Shown here: piece after piece, positions 54,338-63,604 of the stretch
Layout of the letters: each line of letters opens with the position of its first letter
How positions within the stretch are numbered: the stretch's first letter is position 1
NCBI GenBank assembly: GCA_947561585.1
Contig: CANNZV010001636.1
Span: 90,078-154,077, forward strand
Source: Caprella mutica
Lineage: Eukaryota; Arthropoda; Malacostraca; Amphipoda; Caprellidae
Direction of reading: 5' to 3'
DNA: 64,000 bases
Position numbers and translations under genes: made by a program
The notes under the pieces: model-generated
The model's database searches: none
What the model was told of the DNA's origin: nothing
The model's input: the letters and a program-made list of their open reading frames with translations, nothing else

Positions 54338-54901
54338 GTGAATATTCTCCGAGAAGAAACTCTGCTGTACGAGATATTGAGTGTCTCGAACAGAGGAAAG
54401 GATGCTAAAGTACTTGCCAAGAATGACCTACACGAGATATTGAGTGTCTCGTACAGAGGAAAGGAAGCTAAAGTACTTGCCAAGAATGACCTACACGAGA
54501 TATTGAGTGTCTCGAATAGAGGAAAGGATGCTAAAGTACTTACCAAGAATGACCTACACGAGATATCGAGTGTCTCGAACAGAGGAAAGGATGCTAAAGT
54601 ACTTACCAAGAATGACCTACACGAGATATTGAGTGTCTCGAATAGAGGAAAGGATGCTAAAGTACTTACCAAGAATGACCTACACGAGATATCGAGTGTC
54701 TCGAACAGAGGAAAGGATGCTAAAGTACTTACCAAGAATGACCTACACGAGATATTGAGTGTCTCGAATAGAGGAAAGGATGCTAAAGTACTTACCAAGA
54801 ATGACCTACACGAGATATTGAATGTCCCGTACAGAGGAAAGGATGCTAAAGTACTTGCCAAGAACGACCTACACGAGATATTGAGTGTCTCGAATATGTG
54901 A
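54338..54901 (+). repeat. 63-bp minisatellite with open frames on both strands
   Basis: About nine copies of a 63-bp (21-codon) unit containing GAGATATTGAGTGTCTCGAA, AGAGGAAAGGATGCTAAAG and AAGAATGACCTACACGAG. On + it reads EILSVSNRGKDAKVLAKNDL; the opposite strand is open too. CGAGATATTGAGTGTCTCG is a near-palindrome. I treat it as non-coding, but the intact frame means a repeat protein cannot be excluded. Confidence 0.9.
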
Positions 54902-54909
54902 CAAAATTT

Positions 54910-55640
54910 AGGAGTTTTCGTTCTTATTTATTGATTTGAGAGGTAAAAAAGTTTTAAAAGAATTATAGAAAAGATACAAATACAAAATGAGTGGAATGTG
55001 TGTAAAATAAAACTATTTAATAATAGAATGAACGATTAAACTATCTAATTACATATATTTTCCAACATATTAGATTTAATAAGACTAAAATAGATTTATT
55101 GAATATTTTTTGTAATTGGTGATTTTACTCAAGAATGGTGCTTTCTATTAGAAACTAATAATGTGTGATTTGTAAATAACATATAAATGATAAAGAATTA
55201 TTTTACTGAATATGAGTAAAATTAAATTTGAATACATATTATTATAGTTTAAATAAGAAAAAATAAGTAACTGAAATATTATTAGTAAAAACCGTAGAGT
55301 TTTCAATGAAATTTTGTTGCTTATTGTAAGTTTCAATGAAATTCATATTCTACATATTGAAATACTGATGGAGGAAATAGATATAGTGCTTTTCATGAAT
55401 AATTAATAGATTCAAGTTCATAATTTAAATATATCCTTTTCGTGATTATCTAAATTTCTTATGATTATATTAATTAAACTTTCATAATTACTTTACATTT
55501 ATCACGATTAATTTGATAATTTAATGCTTTAGTTTTCTGATATTTCTCATTGCATAGCCGTTAATTATCCATTCTTTTTAATATGCTTAATTGATTATTT
55601 TATTTATATTAATGTTTTTAAATCAATATCAATGGACATA
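54910..55640. other. AT-rich stretch, nothing recognised
   Basis: No element ends, arrays or exon-like frames. Confidence 0.3.
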
Positions 55641-55645
55641 AATAG

Positions 55646-55745
55646 GGTTAGTTTCGAGATAGCAATCAGCTTCACATTTTCGATCATATGAAAAAAAAAA
55701 ACTTTATAATAATATTTTTTTAACAAATATGATCGTAAATGTTTT
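55646..55745. mobile_element. Family A MITE, partial
   Basis: GGGTTAGTTTCGAGATAGC, CTTCACATTTTCGATCATAT and, after about 45 bases, ATATGATCGTAAATG. The outer right arm is lost. Confidence 0.6.
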
Positions 55746-55749
55746 TATT

Positions 55750-56398
55750 TCATCGTATCATAAATTCACAGCAAGCCACTAACTGCATTGTGGTGCCATC
55801 GTTTGACAGATCGAAATGAAATTTCATTCCGAAATAATTTGCATTATTTTTTGCGACTGAAATACACGTCAGTTGAACTGTCAATTAGTGTTACGTGAAC
55901 GCGTCAATTAGTGCCACGTGAACGCGCAACTCATGAAGTTATACGAAACATTTTAGGGTGAAAAACTGATAAGCGTAGAATTAAATCAAACTAAAATATA
56001 TTGAAGGAAAACAGAAATATATTCACTTTCATTATGTACAAAGTATTATGTTTTATATATATTTGTTTATTATATAATAGAAATTTATAGATAGAAAAAT
56101 AAATACATACCAGACAAAGATTATATAGCAAATAATAAAAAGTAATTATTAATATGATATAAAATGATACCTAATATTATTAATTCAGTAACTCCATACA
56201 TAAAATTCTCGACTTTTATTTCCAATTCATCTTTTTATTTTCTCTACTTTTTTTAATATATCCAAATTGAAAATCCATAGAATTTCCCGTGGATAAATAT
56301 TGGAAATATTTCTATTGCATTACCTAGTGAATATTTAGATATAATGGAATAAATTTTCCTTCTTTTGAGAGCAAATACTGTGAAACATGACATGGAGT
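55750..56398. other. Unique stretch with a short direct repeat
   Basis: GTCAATTAGTGTTACGTGAA then CGC (about 55879) is repeated as GTCAATTAGTGCCACGTGAA then CGC. Otherwise AT-rich with nothing recognised. Confidence 0.4.
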
Positions 56399-56401
56399 GT
56401 T

Positions 56402-56606
56402 AGGCTAAGATAGGAGTTATTGGACAGTTCTACATTTTCGATTCTACAAGAAAGTATATAATAAAATTATTTACTTTTATTTGTATCCCTTATACCTGCA
56501 GGTATCATGGATACTAATGAAAATAAAGAATTTAAATATCAAATTATCTCTTGTTTTCACATATGATCGAAAATGTGGAACTGTCCGATAACTTGCAACT
56601 TACCCC
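56402..56606. mobile_element. Family A MITE
   Basis: AGGAGTTATTGGACAGTTC, CTACATTTTCGATTC; centre ACCTGCAGGTATCATGGATA; right AAAATGTGGAACTGTCCGAT then AACTTGCAACTTACCC. Confidence 0.85.
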
Positions 56607-56676
56607 CATTGAAAATTTAATAGTAAATAATTTCAGTAAAAATAAAAATCTTTATCTCTGTCTTCATTATACGATG

Positions 56677-57051
56677 GGGTAAGTTCTGAGTTATGGGGCG
56701 ATTACACCTTTTCGACCATATTGAAAAAAGTTTATAATTATTTATTATTGACCCACAAGTGTGAAAGACCTTCCCATCCGATGACAAAGGCTGAGAATAG
56801 CGCAAGTGACAAAATGGTCCACTGGTAAAACAACATTTTTACAGATTCAAATTCGGAAAATACTTTTTTTCTAGAAATTGCACTATTTAATTGTTTACTT
56901 TGTGTGATTTTTATATCTAAGTATTTTACTTTTAGGTAGTTTTTTTTTCACTCGGGAGGGTCTTAAAATAACAGCAATTTAATAATAATTATATACATTT
57001 TTCATACATGATCGATAATGTGGAACAGTTTCGATAACTCGTAACTCACCC
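56677..57051. mobile_element. Family A MITE with enlarged interior
   Basis: Starts GGGTAAGTTCTGAGTTATGG and ends GATAACTCGTAACTCACCC with TA after it. 375 bp instead of about 200; the extra 56755-56980 is unrelated sequence, so it is either an insertion or the interior of a longer relative. Confidence 0.75.
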
Positions 57052-57111
57052 TATTTTGCTACAGGCATCTATGGAATTTTAACGGAAATATTTCATCGTC
57101 TGAGTTTCCAG

Positions 57112-57240
57112 GTGAATGATTTTCCTTTGAGAATTTTTATTGAATCTTCATGCATTGCCTGCCTTATCACGACCAGACGAGATGCTCTGAGAAAACACGG
57201 CCCTGATATTTCACATGCCAATAGCCAGCCTAATACCTAA
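57112..57240 (+). CDS. Possible terminal exon, unassigned
   Basis: After the acceptor GAGTTTCCAG the frame reads VNDFPLRIFIESSCIACLIT then TRRDALRKHGPDISHANSQP, NT and TAA. It is less AT-rich than its surroundings. PLRIFIESSC is reminiscent of a zona-pellucida-domain core, but this is weak. It could be the last coding exon of an unknown gene. Confidence 0.3.
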   Translation: MNDFPLRIFIESSCIACLITTRRDALRKHGPDISHANSQPNT

Positions 57241-57249
57241 ACAGATAAC

Positions 57250-58690
57250 CAGCTGACAATTTAGAATCAGATCGTCTATTGTTAAGATGACAGTGATTGT
57301 ATTATAGCGTAGTATATCCTTATTTCAGACATCATCGTCAGGGTTACTAAATGTCGGACAGAAAAGCGGTAGACTGAAATAGTTTGGAAATTTGGATAAA
57401 TTACAATTGAATTTTAATCTAATCATTTATATTTTAGAAAAAAATTAATTTGTGCTGAATTCAATCAATTACAATGTTAAAAGTTAAAATAATAAACCAT
57501 AAAATCATTCTGCAAGTCACCATAAGGTCACAATTTTACCTTTGTTCCTATTGAAAAATTATGTCCAGGTAACTCAGTTTATGGGAGACTGTTGTGGCAA
57601 ACCGTGTATTTGTTTTCCTTCCATGAATATCACATGCCTTTAACACTGTCACTTATGAGTCGCTGTTGATAAAGGCGCCATAATGAATAATTATGTTAAT
57701 ACTTTAATCAAGATTAATGAAAGGACTCCATAGATGTGAACAAAACTTAATGAATATTTTAGCATGTTTGACGCGAAGAAACTACTTCTGATATTTTCTT
57801 CCGCCGTTTAGAAAGCTTTCAATTGTAAATAAACGTGAAATTGTATACTATTGCATATTACATTTATATGATATCATTTGTATAATGTTTATTGATGATA
57901 TATTATTCATTATTTACAAAATTGAAATATTCATATTTATGATTTATAAAATAGTTTTTGAAATGCACATATATATATATATATATATATTTAATCATTT
58001 ATTATATTTTAAAGTATTTTAACAAGGCCATTTTCTTTAATAAATTGATCATTTACAGACAATAAGTGAAATATCTTCACGATATTATTTCACCAAGCAA
58101 TTAACACCGAAAGCTTCTACTAACACATTCTTCAGAAGGGAATAGTCTCAATATAAGCTGCACCATAATGTCAATCTTATTGAATTCCCCAGAGGAAGGT
58201 GACGGAAATAGAGCAATATCAAGTATTCAAAACACACTGTAGCCTATATCATCAGCTGTGCTCTAAATAATAAACTCTTGGCAAAATTTCCTGGTTATTG
58301 CAGTTGTCTGGAACATGTTAGCAACATGTTTTGCTCTGCCTTTATAAATCTGAACACTTTATACAGCTAGTTACAAGTGAAGAAATTGAACATGCACCGT
58401 AATCTGTTTGTGTTTCGTACGTTCTTTTATTCAGAAATAAAGAGGAAAAGTCTTTTGCTCGGTATATAGGCAATAAAAACTATATTAAATGATGTAAAGG
58501 CTATTACGGTAGTAAATTGAATAGAAATTCAACCTAATGGAAAATAAAATAGCATATAAATTCAGTAAAAAAAGTAAGAAATAACTTTAGTAAATAAAAT
58601 ATTAATATGTTACAGAAAAGTAATTCTATATTATATTAAAAAATGCTTTATAATTGTATTAATTACTTCATTTTCATTAATCATCATTTT
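57250..58690. other. AT-rich stretch
   Basis: Contains a short (AT)n run at about 57967. No gene, MITE or array recognised. Confidence 0.3.
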
Positions 58691-58696
58691 CACCAG

Positions 58697-58850
58697 CATC
58701 CATAAGCTCCTCCCAACTTGCCTTTAATTTTCCCATTGATTCATCACAGCTCCCCACGTGCCTCATCATCAAAGGATTTCAGGGACAAGAAGACAACAAA
58801 AATGGCTACTACTTCACAGTCCATGATGGAAAATTGAAGCTTTTTCCCTT
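58697..58850 (+). CDS. Possible internal exon, unassigned
   Basis: 154 bp bounded by the acceptor CATTTTCACCAG and the donor CTT|GTAAGAAAG. One frame is open throughout: SISSSQLAFNFPIDSSQLPT, CLIIKGFQGQEDNKNGYYFT, VHDGKLKLFP. GC content jumps relative to the flanks, and the other two + frames stop early. I do not recognise the domain. Confidence 0.35.
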
Positions 58851-58859
58851 GTAAGAAAG

Positions 58860-59280
58860 AATTGCCATCAACGTATGAAGGTAATAAGTGTACTCAATCG
58901 GTAATGGAATCAAAATAGTTAGAGTGAATATATATTAAATAGGGGTAATATGTATGTACTAGTGTACTTACCCGTTAAGAATAACGTGTTCTCAATTGCA
59001 TCAGTATCAATATTTGTGTAATTTAACTATCCACACTCTGGTTCATGCCATCATATTTAAATGGAGTAATTAATTGAAAAAATGACGATAATATCATAAT
59101 TAATAGACTTAGACTCACAGACAGAGTATATAATTTTATGACAGAGGTTGTAAATAGTTCTTTATAAACTTTCACGGTATATTTTAAATAATTTCTAATT
59201 CAGTTAATGAAATCATTTATCCCAAGAAATAATTAACCACCTGTTAAATTAAGAAAAAATTTCTGAATATTAATCAAAGC
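58860..59280. other. AT-rich stretch, nothing recognised
   Basis: No signal beyond AT-rich unique sequence. Confidence 0.3.
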
Positions 59281-59282
59281 GT

Positions 59283-59780
59283 GACAGACAGACAGACAGA
59301 CAGACAGACAGAAACACAGACAGACAGACAGACCACAGACAGACAGACTGAAACACAGACAGACAGACAGACAGAAACACAGACAGACAGACAGACCACA
59401 GACAGACAGACAGACAGACCACAGACAGACCACAGACAGACAGACAGACCACAGACAGACAGACAGACCACAGACAGACAGACAGACCACAGACAGACAG
59501 ACAGACCACAGACAGACAGACAGACAGACCACAGACAGAAACACAGACAGACAGACCACAGACAGACAGACCACAGACAGACCACAGGCAGACAGACAGA
59601 CAGACCACAGACAGACAGACAGACCACAGACAGACAGACAGACCACAGACAGAAACACAGACAGACAGACAGACAGACCACAGACAGACAGACAGACCAC
59701 AGACAGACAGACAGACAGACAGACCACAGACAGACAGACAGACCACAGACAGACAGACAGAAACACAGACAGACAGAAAC

Positions 59781-59817
<37 letters not shown>

Positions 59818-59830
59818 AAAACAGACAGAC
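59283..59830 (+). repeat. CAGA microsatellite with CCACAGA and AAACACAGA variants
   Basis: Runs of (CAGA)n broken by CCACAGACAGA and GAAACACAGA. Open frames on both strands follow from the simple repeat and are not genes. Confidence 0.97.
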
Positions 59831-59881
59831 AAATAAAGATGAGGAAACTATTTATTGGGGGTGACGGGGAGTGAGGGTTTG

Positions 59882-60015
59882 TTTGGAGTTATTGGATTGT
59901 TCCACATCTTCGATCACATAAGAAAAAGTACATAATAAGTAAACCAAAAAGTTAAATATGTATCATTGTACAACTTATTTCACTTGATCGGTGATAAGGA
60001 ACCGACTGATAAATA
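59882..60015. mobile_element. Family A MITE, diverged
   Basis: Left GGAGTTATTGGATTGTTCC then ACATCTTCGATCACAT; right CTTGATCGGTGATAAGGAAC then CGACTGATAAATAG. Confidence 0.65.
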
Positions 60016-60184
60016 GGATTATGGCCTACCTTAAACTTCGTATATAGGCTTGATAAATAAAGTATTGTTCATAGTATATAATAGTATACGTTCATTTATT
60101 TCAAAGCTATTTAGTACACTCTTTATCCCTCACTGAATATTACTAATAATATCATATTTATGTTAATTTACTTTTGAGGGCTTA

Positions 60185-60203
60185 AAGGGGGGGGGGGGGG
60201 GGT
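60185..60203 (+). repeat. Poly(G) tract
   Basis: About 16 consecutive G residues in otherwise AT-rich DNA. The true length is uncertain, since sequencers misread such runs. Confidence 0.8.
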
Positions 60204-60373
60204 GCGTCTAATTTTCATATCAAATATTTTTTCATAATATCATAAATAAACAATGATTAGTTACGGATATGAAATGTTTCATCTCAAATCACTGTATTTT
60301 CAGAGAAAATAGGGTTTTTATTAGTTAACATAAGCTTATGCGATCATCTCATAGTTGGCGCTGTTTACATTAT

Positions 60374-60417
60374 TTCCAGAACGTTCCAGAAACAAATCTT
60401 TACGAACGTTTCTAGAA
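60374..60417. promoter_or_regulatory. Heat-shock-element-like cluster
   Basis: TTCCAGAACGTTCCAGAA is four perfect alternating TTC/GAA pentamers, the HSF trimer consensus. A second TTCTAGAA with an upstream GAACG follows at 60404-60417. No nearby start codon of a known heat-shock gene is seen. Confidence 0.45.
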
Positions 60418-60608
60418 TGTCTGATTATCTTCCCAAATAAGCTATAAATAAATAAATTTGTGATTTATATACAATATACTAACAAATAAGTATTTTTAGA
60501 GTTATAATTAATAATATTACTCACAGATATACTAAAGTTTTTTGCACAACGTTTGTGAAATCAGAGCAAGATGGCGTCAATGACTCGAGCAAAGCTTATG
60601 CTATTTGT

Positions 60609-60622
60609 CACTAGATGGCGCT
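60609..60622. promoter_or_regulatory. CTCF-like site
   Basis: CACTAGATGGCGCT matches the CTCF core. AAGATGGCGTCA lies 40 bases to the left. AAGCTTATGC precedes both this site and the related TAGTTGGCGCTGTTT at about 60353. Confidence 0.4.
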
Positions 60623-60779
60623 TTTTCAAAATAAATTAAATTTTCTTTTCTTTAATAAGTATTATTCAGATGAACAGAGTATGTAATCATACATAATTAA
60701 ATATGCTGATTCCATTAAAACACATATTAACAAATGTTTGATTTTACCCGCACCCTCCCTTTAAATGCCGAATATTTGA

Positions 60780-61075
60780 ATTGATGTCGGTGCATTTATT
60801 GCTGCAGCTAATTACGCCAGATATTAAACCCAACAGAAGCTCATTGGAGCCTAATGAAGTGGATTTACATCACAGATCTTTGTTTTGATGCTAATTCGCA
60901 TCATTTCGCTAATTGCCTTTGCTTTCAAAAGGTAAAACTCTGTGATATCACACCTTCATTAGCAAGCAGATCAGCCGGAAAAATATCTCTAATCGGCGGA
61001 TCGTCAATATTTGATTTTATCGCAATTTATCCTAATTACGGAATGTAACAAGGTTCTTTTTTGTCGTTTTGGCGA
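60780..61075. other. Unique patch rich in TAATT cores
   Basis: Less AT-rich and repeat-free, with GCTAATTACG, GCTAATTCGC, GCTAATTGCC and CCTAATTACGG within about 230 bases, a density that would suit homeodomain binding. A 64-codon frame (60854-61048) has no similarity. Enhancer is one possible reading. Confidence 0.25.
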
Positions 61076-61595
61076 TAATCTATAACCGTTTTATGATAAA
61101 TTGCGATTGGATTTTCGGCGCATCATTCATCGTGGTTGATAGATTATCCCTCTATATAAAAAGACCGATGTGAATATTTATATATTCCGTGTTCCACTTT
61201 CAGTAATTAGGTACCTAAGTAAATATGAAGAATGTAGCTATGATAGGTATGGAAATATAGTGATATGATCATTTCTATTTGAATTCAATTTTTATATGCT
61301 TTTTATCAATAAAATATATCAGTCTATGCATATATATTTAATTTAAAACACTGCATGGTATACTATAATAGGCATTATTCAATTTATAACTAAATCTGAA
61401 GACACGAACCATGTGCGGATTGTTGAGTTACACCGATATAAATAACAGTGAGTACCCGTTATTCTTAACGTTAAAGTACACTAGTTTTTTTATTAATCAC
61501 TTATCATCATATCAGAATTAGAGAACAGAAGAGAATTTAAATAATTTATTATTAAAAGATATTCGTTTACATCGTTTTAAATGGTTCTAGCAATT

Positions 61596-61820
61596 ATATT
61601 ATACTACAACAAGATGCACTACTCTCGACAATTCTGTTTTGAAAAGCGCCATCTGCATTTGAAAGCGGGTACAATAGATAGATACAGCTAAATAAAATAG
61701 AAACGAAGACGATGATCAACACCAAATGTTGTTGTTTCTTTAGTTCCCGCTTTCAAATGCAGATGGCGCTTTTTAAAACAGAATTTGTCGAGAGTAGTGC
61801 ATCTTGTTGTAGTATAATAT
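61596..61820. mobile_element. 225-bp element with 75-bp inverted ends
   Basis: Left ATATTATACTACAACAAGAT then GCACTACTCTCGACAATTCT; right AGAATTTGTCGAGAGTAGTG then CATCTTGTTGTAGTATAATA. Each arm carries GCGCCATCTGCATTTGAAAG or its complement, giving an inverted pair of CTCF-like half sites. Confidence 0.85.
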
Positions 61821-61899
61821 CTTTGGTTTTAGCATATTGGTCACTATAGTAAGTATTTAATATTTCATCTACTAGGCCCCCTAGTTACCCTAGTAACTA

Positions 61900-62335
61900 G
61901 GGTAACTATTCAATTACCGTGTTCTCACAATTACCGTACAGGGGGAGTTAACATTTAATATCTAATAGGGTAACTGCTCAATTACCGTATGCTCACAATT
62001 ACCGTACAGGGGGCGTTAACATTTAATATCTAATAGGGTAACTACTCAATTACCGTATGCTTACAATTACCGTACAGGGGGCGTTAACATTTAATATCTA
62101 ATAGGGTAACTACTCAATTACCGTATGCTCACAGTTACCGTACAAGGGGCGTTAACATTTAGAATCTAATAGGGTAACTACTCAATTACCGTATGCTCAC
62201 AGTTACCGTACAAGGGGCGTTAACATTTAATATCTAATAGGGTAACTACTCAATTACCGTATGCTCACAGTTACCGTACAAGAGGCGTTAACATTTAGTA
62301 TCTAATAGGTATCTACTCAATTACCGTAAATTTTC
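61900..62335 (+). repeat. 68-bp tandem repeat, about 6 copies
   Basis: The unit holds GGGTAACTACTCAATTACCG, TATGCTCACAATTACCG and GGGGCGTTAACATTTAATAT. Copies are nearly identical. Confidence 0.95.
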
Positions 62336-62349
62336 CTTAACCTATCATG

Positions 62350-62880
62350 ACGGGGGTACGGTCAAGAGCCCCCCGGTCAAGAGCCCCCCGGTCAAGAGCC
62401 CCCCGGTCAAGAGCCCCCCGGTCATAAGCCCCCCTAGGTCATAAGCCCCCCCCCCCGGTCACGAGCCCCCCCTCCCTGTTTTTTATCTTTATTTACCTAG
62501 TTAAACAAATGAAGAACTACTTAGATAGAAGTAACTGAGAGTTGCTAATGTAGTTTGTTGTATCCGCTAGTTTGTTGTACTGCACACTTCATGATTATTT
62601 AATGACCTGGCAGGGGGTCATTATACATATATTTTTATGTCTAATCAGTAATGAACTACAAAAGTGTCAATAAGGATTAAATAATATAGGTAAATAAGGA
62701 TTTAAAAACAGGGGGGCTCGTGACCGGGGGGGCTCATGACCGGGGGGGGGGCTCTTGACCGGGAGGGCTTATGACAGGGGGGCTCTTGACCGGGGGTCTC
62801 TTGACCGGAGGGGCTCTTGACCGGGGGGGTTCATGACCGGGGGGGCTCTTGACCGGGGGGGGGGGGGGGGGTTATGACCT
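62350..62880. repeat. Inverted pair of GGTCAAGAGCCCCCC arrays
   Basis: Left (62356-62475): about seven units GGTCAAGAGCCCCCC with CATAAGCC and CACGAGCC variants. Right (62706-62875): about eight units of the complement, GGGGGGCTCTTGACC, with G runs of up to about 14. A 230-bp AT-rich spacer separates them. ATCATGACG occurs at both outer edges. Confidence 0.9.
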
Positions 62881-62969
62881 GCACCCATCATGACGTAACA
62901 CTCACTTTACGGTAACTGTCGGTAATTGAGTCGGTAATTGAGTCGGTACCCTGTATAACTTCTTATGCA

Positions 62970-63600
62970 GTGTGTCCCAAAAAAACCGATAACCAAGTTT
63001 CAATGTCTGTAATTCAAAAACTATAAAATTTAAAAGAAATTTGAAAATCACATTTTGTTTATCAACATTTTTTACACATCTGTACAAAATTTTAGATGTA
63101 TATATTCAACTGTTTTCATTATGCAGTATTTTTAGTGAACGATATCAAAAACCTGTTTGCGCACTTTTAAACTTCGAATTTTAGTATATTAAAACCATTT
63201 TTTAAATAACTTTCAACAGTTTATTAAAATTGTTTATTAAAAAAACGTTAATATAACAATGAAAGGTGTTTATTATTATGCAACCGAAAAAAACACATTC
63301 AAACTGTTCCTCCTATTAGTCGATCTGATGGGCCATTCGTTACGATGATTCAGGGCGATAATGCGTATTGCCGAATAGCTCATTTAGTTTTTCCTTACAG
63401 AAACAGTTCTGAACCCCGTCATGAACCAACCAGGTTCGATTGATTCTGTTTCCATGTATTTCTTGAAGTCTTGAAACGATTCTATCATTTATTAGATCAA
63501 GGCACGGTACATGAACATAATCGGGTGTAGTACCTAGTAGACGACACAAAAATATGACGTCACCACAACAACACATTCCTTGTTTGTGACCGAGTGGCTC
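62970..63600 (-). pseudogene. Mariner-type transposase relic, minus strand
   Basis: On the minus strand 63340-63576 reads DLINDRIVSRLQEIHGNRIN then RTWLVHDGVQNCFC and KEKLNELFGN. This is the block with the second catalytic Asp (WxxHDG), followed after a frameshift by IIALNHRNEWPIRSTN, the expected next block (ALNH..EWPPRS). CAGTGTGTCCCAAAAAAACC at 62971 looks like the element end. Frameshifts and stops make it inactive. Confidence 0.8.
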
Positions 63601-63604
63601 ATAA

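Noticed and set aside
59233..59874. ORFs of 135 to 199 codons (CLSVCLSV and DRQTDRQT)
   Set aside because: Simple CAGA microsatellite.
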